The notes under the pieces are model-generated. The model was not told the origin of the DNA. It worked only from the letters and a program-made list of their open reading frames with translations, and did no database searches. Source: Rodentibacter haemolyticus (GTDB taxonomy: Bacteria; Pseudomonadota; Gammaproteobacteria; Enterobacterales; Pasteurellaceae). From it: a DNA stretch of 64,000 nt. The translations under genes were made by a program, and so were the position numbers. Of this stretch, positions 30,054 through 37,914 are shown piece after piece (position 1 is the stretch's first letter; each line of letters opens with the position of its first letter). Where the stretch lies: assembly GCF_015356115.1 (NCBI RefSeq), contig NZ_CP063056.1, positions 1,178,001-1,242,000 on the forward strand, in the 5' to 3' direction.

Positions 30054-31364
30054 TTACTGTGGAACATAGCCTAAAAATGTTTTCGGTAAGATGAGGCTAA
30101 TATCAGGGATAAAAGTTACCATCAATAATGTAACAAGCAGTGCAAGGAAAAACGGCACCATAGGTTTTAATACTTTATCAATACTAACCCCTCCCACAGA
30201 ACAACCGATAAATAACGCACTACCTACTGGCGGGGTGCAAATTCCGATACACAAATTAAATGTCATCATAATGCCGAAATGAACGGGATCTACGCCTAAT
30301 TCTGTTACGATAGGTAAGAAAATAGGGGTAAAAATTAATACGGCAGGTGTCATATCCATAAATGTGCCGACAATAAGCAACAAAAGGGTGATAAATAATA
30401 AAATCACAATTGGATTAGCCGATACCGCTAATAAAGCATCTTGAATTAAATAAGGTACATCTGCATTTGCCATTGCCCAAGACATACCTGATGAAGCACC
30501 TATTAATAGCAAAACAATTGCGGTGGTAACGCTAGACTCTAAAATAATTGCGGGTAATTCATTAAGTTTGACCTCTTTATAAATCCCCATTGCTAAAACT
30601 AAGGTATAAACTACCGCAATTGCAGAGGCTTCCGTCGCAGTGAAAACACCCGCAATAATGCCACCGATCACAATCACAATTAAAGAGAGAGACGGAAGGG
30701 CATCAATCATTTTACTTAGCACTTCTTTACAACTTGGTGTGTTCTCTACAGGATAGCGACGTCGTTTTGCCATAGTACCTGCCACTACCATAATGCCTAA
30801 CCCCATTAAAATGCCTGGTAAATAACCGGCTAAAAATAATGCTGAAATAGAGGTTCCGCCTGAGACAAGAGAGTAAACAATCAAGGTGTTGCTTGGTGGA
30901 ATTAATAAGCCTGTTGGACAAGATGTAATATTTACTGCAGCGGAAATTTCCGGATCATAACCTTCTTTCTTTTGCAATGGAGACATAATCCCACCCATTG
31001 CCGCCGCAGATGCAACCGCTGAACCTGAAATCGAACCGAACATCATATTGGCAAGAACGTTGGTATGAAAAAGTGAACCGGGTAATTTTGCTCCCAATGT
31101 TTTTGCTAATGCAATTAATCGCATTGCAATGCCACCCCGATTCATTATATTTCCTGCCAGTATAAAAAATGGGATTGCCAATAGTGCAAAGTTATCCAAC
31201 CCTGATGCCATTTTTTGTGTAACCACGGTTAGTGCACTCTCTAATGGTAATGTCATACCAATAGTAATCAGTGTTGAAATTGCAATCGCAAATGAAATCG
31301 GTACAGAAAGGGCCAGCATTACCGCAAATGTACCGAAAAGAACTAGAATAATTGACCATTCCAT
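30054..31364 (-). CDS. TRAP transporter large permease (DctM type)
   Basis: A 436-residue, twelve-helix subunit of a tripartite ATP-independent periplasmic transporter, which uses a sodium gradient. Typical segments are SGLDNFALLAIPFFILAGNIMNRGG (near 54), GSISGSAVASAAAMGGIM (near 112) and CPTGLLIPPSNTLIVYS (near 153). AAGGAA precedes the start. It lies 11 bp after the small subunit. Context with uxuA, uxuR and kdgK makes a hexuronate the likely cargo. The binding protein is encoded divergently at 32067. Confidence 0.93.
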   Translation of the reverse strand: MEWSIILVLFGTFAVMLALSVPISFAIAISTLITIGMTLPLESALTVVTQKMASGLDNFALLAIPFFILAGNIMNRGGIAMRLIALAKTLGAKLPGSLFHTNVLANMMFGSISGSAVASAAAMGGIMSPLQKKEGYDPEISAAVNITSCPTGLLIPPSNTLIVYSLVSGGTSISALFLAGYLPGILMGLGIMVVAGTMAKRRRYPVENTPSCKEVLSKMIDALPSLSLIVIVIGGIIAGVFTATEASAIAVVYTLVLAMGIYKEVKLNELPAIILESSVTTAIVLLLIGASSGMSWAMANADVPYLIQDALLAVSANPIVILLFITLLLLIVGTFMDMTPAVLIFTPIFLPIVTELGVDPVHFGIMMTFNLCIGICTPPVGSALFIGCSVGGVSIDKVLKPMVPFFLALLVTLLMVTFIPDISLILPKTFLGYVPQ

Positions 31365-31375
31365 AAGAAAATTCC

Positions 31376-31861
31376 TTAACTACGAGATGAAAATTGCTGA
31401 ATTTTGTGGATAAATTCAATAATAAGATAGAACAACATAATAATTCCCGCGACAGGTAAGCAAAGGTAAACAACCCCCATATCAATTCCCAATGAGGGAG
31501 AAATTTGTCCTGAAAGATGAGTATCCCAAGCGAGATTGCTTCCTCCGTAAACTAAGATAAAACCGGCAAAAAAGAGCATAAAAAGCAAAATCACGATTTC
31601 TAACATCACTTTCTTTGTCCCTTTTGTTTTTAAAAGCAGGAGGTCTATCGCAAGATGTCGCTTTAATCCTGTGGCATAAGCTGCTCCGATTAACCCCACC
31701 CACATAAATAAAAAGCGGGCGAGTTCATCCGTTACAATGCTTGCTTCACCTAAAATGTAACGTGAGAAAACCTGCCAGACAACGCAAATAACCAATATGG
31801 ACGAAAGTGTGACAGAGAAAATAGCAAGTAGGCGATTTACGAATTGAATCAATTTATCCAT
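31376..31861 (-). CDS. TRAP transporter small permease (DctQ type)
   Basis: A 161-residue, four-helix membrane subunit with VTDELARFLFMWVGLIGAAYA (near 43-63), a signature of DctQ proteins. It joins the large permease and helps receive substrate from the binding protein. GGAG supports ATG 31861; an in-frame ATG nine codons upstream has no such site. This is the first gene of the ten-gene hexuronate operon. Its promoter should lie in 31862-32040, together with UxuR and CRP sites. Confidence 0.9.
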   Translation of the reverse strand: MDKLIQFVNRLLAIFSVTLSSILVICVVWQVFSRYILGEASIVTDELARFLFMWVGLIGAAYATGLKRHLAIDLLLLKTKGTKKVMLEIVILLFMLFFAGFILVYGGSNLAWDTHLSGQISPSLGIDMGVVYLCLPVAGIIMLFYLIIEFIHKIQQFSSRS

Positions 31862-31919
31862 TTTATTACTCCATAAGAATTGGGGCATTTGGATACTACA
31901 TAATTTTTTTACTTAAAAC

Positions 31920-31935
31920 TGAGATCCAGATCACA
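31920..31935. promoter_or_regulatory. Probable CRP site
   Basis: TGAGATCCAGATCACA matches TGTGA-N6-TCACA with one change in the left arm. It lies 59 bp before the TRAP small subunit start, so it may activate the minus-strand operon. Confidence 0.6.
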
Positions 31936-31942
31936 AAACTTA

Positions 31943-31960
31943 AAATTGGTTTACCAATTT
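31943..31960. promoter_or_regulatory. UxuR-type operator 1
   Basis: AAATTGGTTTACCAATTT is an 18-bp palindrome that differs at one base from the E. coli UxuR consensus AAATTGGTATACCAATTT. It lies between the divergent arms of the hexuronate locus and is the best of three such sites. Confidence 0.85.
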
Positions 31961-31970
31961 TTATAATTAA

Positions 31971-31986
31971 TGTGATTAATGTCACA
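31971..31986. promoter_or_regulatory. CRP site in the hexuronate divergent region
   Basis: TGTGATTAATGTCACA is an exact match to the CRP consensus TGTGA-N6-TCACA. It could act on both arms. If transcription of the binding protein starts near 32040, the site is centred near -61, a usual activating position. Confidence 0.8.
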
Positions 31987-32003
31987 TTTTTAAGAAAATT
32001 ATT

Positions 32004-32045
32004 TTGACTGATTTACTTAAATATAGAATCATTGGTTCACCAAAT
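32004..32045 (+). promoter_or_regulatory. Likely promoter region of TRAP binding protein with UxuR operator 2
   Basis: TTGACT (32004-32009) and TAGAAT (32024-32029) are candidate promoter elements, though the 14-bp spacing is short. ATTGGTTCACCAAAT (32031-32045) is a second UxuR-like palindrome with TTGGTNNACCAA core, placed over the likely start of transcription, where bound repressor would block it. Confidence 0.55.
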
Positions 32046-32066
32046 TGTAATAAAGAGGGAAATCCA

Positions 32067-33050
32067 ATGAAACTAAAAAGTAAATTTCTTAAAAGCACAT
32101 TATTGCTTTCCTTTATATCCGGTTTTTCAATGGCAACTGATGCAGCAACTACATTGAAACTAAGCCATAATCAAAATCGTTCTCACCCTGTGCACGAAAC
32201 ATTACAGTTTATGGCGAAACGGGCTGGAGAATTATCGGACGGAGAATTGAAAATTCGTATTTATCCGGATGCTCAGCTAGGTTCACAGCGAGAATCTTTA
32301 GAACTGGTACAGAAAGGCGCATTGGCTTTGGCAAAATCTAATGCGGCGGAATTAGAAGCTTTTAGTAAACCTTACGGAGTTTACAACCTACCTTATTTAT
32401 TTGAAAACAAAGATCATTATAAAAAAGTAATGGCAAGTGAAGTGGGGCAAAATATTTTGCAATCTTCAAAAAATAATGGATTTATTGGTATTGCTTATTT
32501 AGATGCCGGAGCAAGAAGTTTCTACACAAGTAAACCAATTAACACCCCCGCTGATCTTAAAGGATTAAAAGTTCGTGTTCAGCCAAGCCCTACTGCTGTC
32601 AATATGGTGAAATATTTAGGGGGAAACCCAACGCCCTTAGCCTATGGAGAGCTTTATACAGCATTGCAACAAGGCGTAGTTGATGCTGCAGAAAATAATA
32701 TTCCCTCTTACACATTAAGCCGCCATAACGAAGTGGCTAAATATTTCAGTGTCGATGAACATACCATGGTGCCGGACGTGTTGGTTATTTCGACTAAAGT
32801 ATGGGACGGTTTAAGCGATAAAGAGCAAAAAGCACTGAAACAAGCGGCGAATGAAGCTACAGAAAAAATGCAAGAACTGTGGGTAATTTCTGAAAATAAA
32901 GAGAAAGAACTCGCCCTCAAGCAAGGTGTGACTTTTGTAAAAGTCAATAAAATGCCTTTTAAAGATGCGGTAAAACCTATGTATGAGGAACTAAAAAAAA
33001 CCGATCCGGAAACCTATAAAGTTGTAGAAGCGATCAGAAAAGTACAATAA
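32067..33050 (+). CDS. TRAP transporter substrate-binding protein (DctP type), probable hexuronate
   Basis: A 327-residue periplasmic protein with a signal peptide (about 1-26, ending ATDAATT). It has the DctP fold signature VRVQPSPTAVNMVKYLGGNPTPLAYGELYTALQQG (about 170-205). The conserved Arg in GLKVRVQ usually binds the carboxylate of the ligand. The start at 32067 is preceded by AAAGAGGGA; an upstream ATG would give a non-signal extension. It is transcribed away from its membrane subunits, which is less common than a single dctPQM operon. Neighbours uxuR and uxuA point to glucuronate or fructuronate as ligand. Confidence 0.88.
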   Translation: MKLKSKFLKSTLLLSFISGFSMATDAATTLKLSHNQNRSHPVHETLQFMAKRAGELSDGELKIRIYPDAQLGSQRESLELVQKGALALAKSNAAELEAFSKPYGVYNLPYLFENKDHYKKVMASEVGQNILQSSKNNGFIGIAYLDAGARSFYTSKPINTPADLKGLKVRVQPSPTAVNMVKYLGGNPTPLAYGELYTALQQGVVDAAENNIPSYTLSRHNEVAKYFSVDEHTMVPDVLVISTKVWDGLSDKEQKALKQAANEATEKMQELWVISENKEKELALKQGVTFVKVNKMPFKDAVKPMYEELKKTDPETYKVVEAIRKVQ

Positions 33051-33069
33051 TTATGCTATGATTAACGAT

Positions 33070-33087
33070 AATCTGTTATACCAATTT
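33070..33087. promoter_or_regulatory. Degenerate UxuR-type operator 3
   Basis: AATCTGTTATACCAATTT keeps the right half (TATACCAATTT) of the UxuR palindrome but not the left. It lies 28 bp before the uxuR start, suggesting weak autoregulation. Confidence 0.45.
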
Positions 33088-33115
33088 AATTATTGTCAAT
33101 AAAGGTTTAAAAACT

Positions 33116-33862
33116 ATGGATCAAAATTATGAACTCCGTTCGTATAAAAAAATCGGCGAATTACTCAAAGAAGAATTACGCCAAGGCGTATATAAAATCG
33201 GTGAGCGCTTACCTCCGGAACGGGATATCGCCGAACGTTTTGAAGTAAGCCGTACGGTTGTTCGCGAAGCCTTAATAATGTTGGAATTAGAAGGGCTTAT
33301 TTCGGTTAAAAAAGGATCGGGAGTTTATATTATTGGTTTACCATCCAGTAATGATAATTTTGATTCCATAGATGTTGGACCTTTTGAATTGTTGCAAGCG
33401 CGCCAATTACTTGAAAGTAGTATTGCAGAGTTTGCAGCCATTCAGGCTACTCGAAACGATATTTTACGTCTAAAAGAAATTTTAGCCAGAGAATATCAAA
33501 CTTTAGAAAATCACGAAGATACTGATTATTCTGCGGATGAAGAGTTCCATAGTGCAATTGCTGAAATTACTCAAAATGAAGTATTAATTAAAATGCAAGA
33601 AGATTTATGGAAATATCGAGCTAATCCAATGTGGAAAGGATTACATACTCACATCAAAGAACATCATTATCGACAACTTTGGCTAAAAGATCACGAACAG
33701 ATTTTAAATAGTATTCAACGAAAAGATCCGGCTCTTGCCAAAAAAGCAATGTGGCAACATATTGAAAATGTAAAGAAAAAACTTTTTGAATTATCGAATG
33801 TTGATGAGCCCGATTTTGATGGATATTTATTTAATATTAGCCCTGTTGTTGTAGGAATTTAG
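33116..33862 (+). CDS. uxuR: GntR-family repressor of hexuronate genes
   Basis: A 248-residue FadR-type regulator. The N-terminal winged helix (about 5-75) has ERLPPERDIAERFEVSRTVVREALIMLELEGLI, the usual GntR recognition helix. The all-helical C-terminal ligand domain (about 90-235) contains the metal-binding His residues in EEFHSAIAE and AMWQHIENV. It probably binds fructuronate or glucuronate and releases the TTGGTNNACCAA operators at 31943 and 32031. It lies between the TRAP binding protein and uxuA. No strong ribosome binding site is seen apart from AAAGGTTT. Confidence 0.93.
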   Translation: MDQNYELRSYKKIGELLKEELRQGVYKIGERLPPERDIAERFEVSRTVVREALIMLELEGLISVKKGSGVYIIGLPSSNDNFDSIDVGPFELLQARQLLESSIAEFAAIQATRNDILRLKEILAREYQTLENHEDTDYSADEEFHSAIAEITQNEVLIKMQEDLWKYRANPMWKGLHTHIKEHHYRQLWLKDHEQILNSIQRKDPALAKKAMWQHIENVKKKLFELSNVDEPDFDGYLFNISPVVVGI

Positions 33863-33867
33863 CCTAA

Positions 33868-33969
33868 CGTAAGTTAAATTTAAAAACGTCTATTGCATTG
33901 CTGCGCTTCACTGTACTACTTTGTACTACCTTCAGTTTGCGCCTTTGTAGCCGTTTTAACTTAATTCAC
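33868..33969 (+). repeat. Palindromic repeat family B, copy B2
   Basis: About 102 bp between uxuR and uxuA. GTAAGTTAAATTTAAAA at the left pairs with TTTTAACTTAATTCAC at the right. The segment TTTGCGCCTTTGTAGCCG near the right end matches copy B1 near selA. It ends 23 nt before the uxuA start codon, exactly the spacing seen at selA. Confidence 0.72.
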
Positions 33970-33992
33970 TATAAATGACCAGGAGAAAAACA

Positions 33993-35174
33993 ATGGAACA
34001 AACGTGGCGTTGGTATGGACCGAAAGATCCGGTATCTTTGTCTGATGTACGTCAAGCCGGGGCAACAGGTATCGTTACAGCACTTCATCATATCCCGAAT
34101 GGGCAAGTGTGGTCTGTGGAAGAGATAGAAAAACGTAAAGCGCTGATTGAGCAAGCAGGCTTGCACTGGTCTGTGGTAGAAAGTGTGCCGGTGCACGAAG
34201 AAATCAAAACGCAGACGGGCAATTTCCAACTTTGGATCGATAATTACAAGCAAACGTTACGAAATTTAGCAAAGTGCGGTATAAAAACGGTTTGTTATAA
34301 TTTTATGCCTGTATTGGATTGGACAAGAACTGATCTTGCCTACGAAATGCCGGATGGTTCTAAAGCCTTGCGTTTTGATCATATCGCTTTCGCCGCATTT
34401 GAGTTACATATTCTAAAACGCCCGAATGCAGAAAAAAGCTATACGGAAGATGAACGCTCTCAAGCTCAAGCCTATTTTGACAAAATGACAGAAACGGAAA
34501 TTGAGCAACTTACCCGTAATATCATCGCAGGTTTACCGGGGGCAGAGGAAGGCTATACGTTAGCGGAATTTCAGGCTCAATTAGATCGCTATAATGACAT
34601 TACGCCGGATAAATTCCGTGAACACTTGGCTTATTTTTTAAATGAAATTATTCCTGTTGCTCAAGAAGTCGGCGTTCAAATGGCGGTTCACCCTGATGAT
34701 CCGCCTCGCCCGATTTTAGGTTTACCCCGTATTGTTTCCACGATTGAAGATATGCGTTGGTATGTGCAAACTCAACCATTACCGGCGAACGGTTTTACGT
34801 TTTGTACCGGGTCTTATGGCGTTCGGTCGGATAACGATTTGATTGCAATGGCTACGGAGTTTGCAGATCGGATTTATTTTGCTCATCTTCGCTCTACACA
34901 ACGAGAGGATAACCCATTGAGTTTTCACGAAGCCGATCATTTAGCAGGTGATGTGGATATGTTCGGTGTGGTGAAAGCCATTCTCACCGAAGAATATCAA
35001 CGCAAAGCCAACGGCGATGTGAAAGAAATCCCGATGCGTCCTGACCACGGTCATCAAATGCTGGATGACCTCCACAAAAAAACCAACCCGGGTTATTCGG
35101 CTATTGGTCGTTTGAAAGGCTTAGCTGAATTTCGCGGATTAGAGTTGGCGATTAAACGTGTTTATTTTGAATAA
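33993..35174 (+). CDS. uxuA: Mannonate dehydratase
   Basis: A 393-residue enzyme, almost the same length as E. coli UxuA (394). It dehydrates D-mannonate to 2-keto-3-deoxygluconate and needs iron or manganese. Typical segments are QTWRWYGPKDPVSLSDVRQAGATG at the start, VCYNFMPVLDWTRTDL near 100, MAVHPDDPPRPILGLPRI near 235, and the late metal-binding MRPDHGHQMLDD. AGGAGA selects ATG 33993. It follows uxuR after repeat B2 and ends before a strong terminator. It supplies KDG to KdgK in the divergent operon. One USS is inside (near 34274). Confidence 0.96.
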   Translation: MEQTWRWYGPKDPVSLSDVRQAGATGIVTALHHIPNGQVWSVEEIEKRKALIEQAGLHWSVVESVPVHEEIKTQTGNFQLWIDNYKQTLRNLAKCGIKTVCYNFMPVLDWTRTDLAYEMPDGSKALRFDHIAFAAFELHILKRPNAEKSYTEDERSQAQAYFDKMTETEIEQLTRNIIAGLPGAEEGYTLAEFQAQLDRYNDITPDKFREHLAYFLNEIIPVAQEVGVQMAVHPDDPPRPILGLPRIVSTIEDMRWYVQTQPLPANGFTFCTGSYGVRSDNDLIAMATEFADRIYFAHLRSTQREDNPLSFHEADHLAGDVDMFGVVKAILTEEYQRKANGDVKEIPMRPDHGHQMLDDLHKKTNPGYSAIGRLKGLAEFRGLELAIKRVYFE

Positions 35175-35197
35175 ACACTTCAATTACTAAAATTTTT

Positions 35198-35238
35198 ATG
35201 AGATCTTCTTCACAAAAATGAAAAGATCTCATTTTTTA
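35198..35238 (+). terminator. Terminator after uxuA
   Basis: ATGAGATCTT (35198-35207) and AAGATCTCAT (35223-35232) form a 10-bp stem followed by TTTTTTATTTT. It separates the hexuronate genes from the PTS gene downstream. Confidence 0.8.
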
Positions 35239-35295
35239 TTTTAAATTTATCCCGTAGACTGCCGTTAACTAAAAATAAGATCTTAAAGATAATTT

Positions 35296-36789
35296 ATGTT
35301 TAAACAACTTCAACAAATTGGTAAAGCCTTTATGCTGCCTATTGCCATTTTACCTGCGGCAGGCTTATTGCTTGGTATTGGTGGGGCACTTTCCAATCAG
35401 GCAACAATTTCTGCCTACCCCCTGCTAAATCACCCGATTTTGCAAGGCGTTTTTCAAATTATGTCGGCGGCAGGTGCGATTGTGTTCAGCAATCTGTCCT
35501 TATTTCTCTGCATTGGATTAGGAATCGGGCTTGCTAAACGTGATAAAGGTGTAGCCGCTTTAGCAGCAGTTGTCGGCTATCTCATTATGACCGGCACAAT
35601 CGCTGCATTAATTCCGCTTTTTTCACCGGAAACGAAAAGCATTGATACCGGTGTGATTGGTTCTCTCGTTATGGGGCTTATCACCGTAAAACTACATAAT
35701 CGTTATCATAATATTCAACTACCCCAAATTCTCGGCTTTTTTGGCGGTTCGCGTTTTGTGCCTATCGTAACGGCATTTGCAGCGATCTTTGTCGGATTTA
35801 TCTTCTTCTTAATTTGGCCGACTTTTCAAAACTGGCTTGTCAGTGCCGGTGAAAGTATTGCCAAAATGGGAGAGATAGGTACGTTTTTCTATGGTTTTTT
35901 AATGAGATTAAGCGGTGCGGTCGGATTACACCATATGATTTACCCGCTATTTTGGTACACGGAACTTGGCGGTACAGAAATCGTGAACGGAGAACTGATT
36001 GTCGGCGCACAAAAAATCTTTTTTGCTCAACTTGCCGATCCGACTCATCAAGGACTCTTTACCGAGGGAACACGCTTTTTTGCCGGACGTTTTGACACCA
36101 TGATGTTTGGTCTTCCGGCGGCGTGTTTAGCGATGTATCATTGCGTACCGAAAAAACGTCGAGCCAAGCTAGGCGGCTTATTTTTAGGAGCGGCCTTAAC
36201 CTCCTTTATTACCGGCATTACCGAGCCGATCGAATTTATGTTCTTATTTGTAGCTCCTTGGCTTTATGTCTTCCACGCATTTTTAGACGGCGTGTCTTTC
36301 TATATTGCCGACTTACTCAATATTTCTATCGGTAATACATTCTCCGGTGGATTTATTGATTTTCTCTTATTCGGCATTTTACAAGGCAATGAAAACACCC
36401 ATTGGGTTAGAGCTGTTATTGTAGGGTTCGGTTGGGCATTGCTTTATTATTTCTCGTTCCGTTTTTTCATTACTCAATTTAATGTTATGACGCCGGGACG
36501 GGCAGAAGAAGCGGAAGAAACCGGCGAACAACAAACCTCTTCTTTAACGGAAAATTCGCATAAAATCATTGAATACTTAGGCGGTGCCGATAACATTGAA
36601 AATGTCGATGCCTGTATCACGCGTTTACGTGTTGCGGTGAAAAATGTCAGCACAGTAAACAAAGCACAACTCAAAGCCCTAGGCGCTATTGAAGTGTTAG
36701 AAGTCGGCGGCGGTGTACAAGCTATCTTCGGAGCAAAAGCCGTGCTGTATAAAAGCGAAATCAACCAAATTTTAGGGAAAGAAGATTAA
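35296..36789 (+). CDS. PTS glucose-family EIICB permease (MalX-like)
   Basis: A 497-residue phosphotransferase permease. The EIIC membrane domain (about 1-395) has MRLSGAVGLHHMIYPLFW, GITEPIEFMFLFVAP and a KTPGR-like MTPGRAEE linker. The EIIB domain (about 415-495) holds the phosphorylated Cys in NVDACITRLRV. No EIIA is fused, so it would depend on Crr. Details such as PLLNHPILQGVF and the long insert with RFFAGRF are closer to E. coli MalX than to PtsG. The sugar is uncertain: glucose, maltose or another hexose. It follows uxuA after a terminator, and its own ribosome binding site is weak. Confidence 0.85.
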   Translation: MFKQLQQIGKAFMLPIAILPAAGLLLGIGGALSNQATISAYPLLNHPILQGVFQIMSAAGAIVFSNLSLFLCIGLGIGLAKRDKGVAALAAVVGYLIMTGTIAALIPLFSPETKSIDTGVIGSLVMGLITVKLHNRYHNIQLPQILGFFGGSRFVPIVTAFAAIFVGFIFFLIWPTFQNWLVSAGESIAKMGEIGTFFYGFLMRLSGAVGLHHMIYPLFWYTELGGTEIVNGELIVGAQKIFFAQLADPTHQGLFTEGTRFFAGRFDTMMFGLPAACLAMYHCVPKKRRAKLGGLFLGAALTSFITGITEPIEFMFLFVAPWLYVFHAFLDGVSFYIADLLNISIGNTFSGGFIDFLLFGILQGNENTHWVRAVIVGFGWALLYYFSFRFFITQFNVMTPGRAEEAEETGEQQTSSLTENSHKIIEYLGGADNIENVDACITRLRVAVKNVSTVNKAQLKALGAIEVLEVGGGVQAIFGAKAVLYKSEINQILGKED

Positions 36790-36840
36790 ATTAACACTTC
36801 AAAATTCCTAAATAAAAAACATCTACTTTAAAGGTAATTT

Positions 36841-36998
36841 CGGTATTATGTAGCAGTTGCACAAATCATTGTAGGGTGCGTTAGGCGAAGCCGTAACGCA
36901 CCAACCAAGGTTTAATGATGATGAAACGGTGCGTTATGCAAAGCTCAACGCACTCTACCGAAATAAATATCTCTTTGTGCAACCGCTACATAATACCG
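36841..36998. repeat. Palindromic repeat family A, copy A4
   Basis: The best-preserved copy: 158 bp with ends CGGTATTATGTAGCAGTTGC and its near-perfect complement GCAACCGCTACATAATACCG. Inside are modules GTAGGGTGCGTTAGGCGAAG and CGGTGCGTTATGCAAAGC. It lies between the convergent PTS and satP genes. A USS lies near 37055. Confidence 0.85.
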
Positions 36999-37093
36999 GA
37001 TAATTTCAAAAAGTTGAGATGTTTTTAATTTGTCGCTAAAAATACCTTCAAAAATGACCGCACTTTTACTATATCGAATTAATTTTCGGCAAA

Positions 37094-37122
37094 AAATAAG
37101 GCCTGTAAAACAGACCTTATTT
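37094..37122 (-). terminator. Terminator of satP
   Basis: AAATAAGGCCTGT and ACAGACCTTATTT form a 13-bp stem with one mismatch and a 3-nt loop. On the minus strand it is followed by a T-run. Confidence 0.75.
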
Positions 37123-37136
37123 TCATTAAGAACACA

Positions 37137-37700
37137 TTACTTCTTCTCGCCAATCGGCAACACCGTGTGCCCGTAAGATTCGTTTAAAATCTCAGCTGCG
37201 GCAAGATAAAAAGCACACAATGCGGTAATTAACCCCAGATAGCCGCCAATATTCACAATGCTATGATTGCCTGTAGCATCGCCTATTGCTAAGGCATAAA
37301 ACGTGAGGGTTAAGAAAAAGAAAATAGCCTGTAATGCTTTAGGTTTAGAGAATGTTGCTAAAAACATCATTAGGGTAAAGGTTCCCCAGCAAGCTAAATA
37401 CCAAGCGACAAACACCGGTGAGGTATCGCCTTTAAAGAAGGCAACAAATAACGCCCAAGACCACCAAAACGCACCATAGCTAATGAATGCGGTAAAACCG
37501 AAGGTGTTACCTTTTTTAAACTCAAACATACCGGCGATCATCTGCGCAGTACCGCCGAATGCAAATGCCATACCTAATACCAATCCAAGATTTGATGTAT
37601 CAAATACGCCTGCATTAATTAAACACAATAACCAAGTGGTTAAAGCAAAACCGCATAAACCCAAAGGACCCGGATTAGCTAAACCGTCTTTTGCCGACAT
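37137..37700 (-). CDS. satP: Acetate/succinate transporter (GPR1/FUN34/YaaH family)
   Basis: A 187-residue protein with six hydrophobic segments, the size of E. coli SatP (188). The family motif NPGPLGLCGFALTTW (near residues 9-23) is present, as is GDATGNHSIVNIGGYLGL near 140. It moves acetate and succinate across the inner membrane. AAGGAA supports ATG 37700 over an upstream start. It is divergent from adhE, so the two genes that deal with fermentation end products share a control region containing CRP and FNR sites. Confidence 0.92.
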   Translation of the reverse strand: MSAKDGLANPGPLGLCGFALTTWLLCLINAGVFDTSNLGLVLGMAFAFGGTAQMIAGMFEFKKGNTFGFTAFISYGAFWWSWALFVAFFKGDTSPVFVAWYLACWGTFTLMMFLATFSKPKALQAIFFFLTLTFYALAIGDATGNHSIVNIGGYLGLITALCAFYLAAAEILNESYGHTVLPIGEKK

Positions 37701-37805
37701 AAAATTTTCCTTATAAAACGTGTATATCAAAGCTCGCTATTATGGCGAAAACCTTATTAGAAATAAAGCGTTGGAAAGTAAAATTTCTTACCTCTTTTAG
37801 GTTAT

Positions 37806-37819
37806 TTGATCAGGATCAG
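37806..37819. promoter_or_regulatory. Probable FNR site
   Basis: TTGATCAGGATCAG matches the FNR consensus TTGAT-N4-ATCAA except for the last base. It lies between satP and adhE, and AdhE is an anaerobic enzyme in most bacteria. Confidence 0.55.
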
Positions 37820-37842
37820 CTTTCACTTAAATAGCCTTTAAA

Positions 37843-37858
37843 TGTGATCGAGATCACA
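37843..37858. promoter_or_regulatory. CRP site between satP and adhE
   Basis: TGTGATCGAGATCACA matches the CRP consensus exactly. A TATAAT for adhE lies at 37871-37876, so the CRP site would overlap the adhE -35 position. It may therefore repress adhE or act on satP. Confidence 0.75.
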
Positions 37859-37870
37859 AAATGACCGGCG

Positions 37871-37876
37871 TATAAT
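37871..37876 (+). promoter_or_regulatory. -10 element of adhE
   Basis: Perfect TATAAT 38 bp before the adhE start codon. No clear -35 is visible because this position is taken by the CRP site. Confidence 0.5.
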
Positions 37877-37914
37877 GACAGTCAGTCAAATAATTAAAAC
37901 TTTAGGAGAAAACT

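Noticed and set aside
12212..33992. Family B repeats as insertion sequences
   Set aside because: They are about 100 bp with no transposase, and I saw no clear target duplications.
35296..36789. Naming the first PTS permease ptsG
   Set aside because: Length and inner segments are closer to MalX than to PtsG, and its sugar is uncertain, so no symbol is given.
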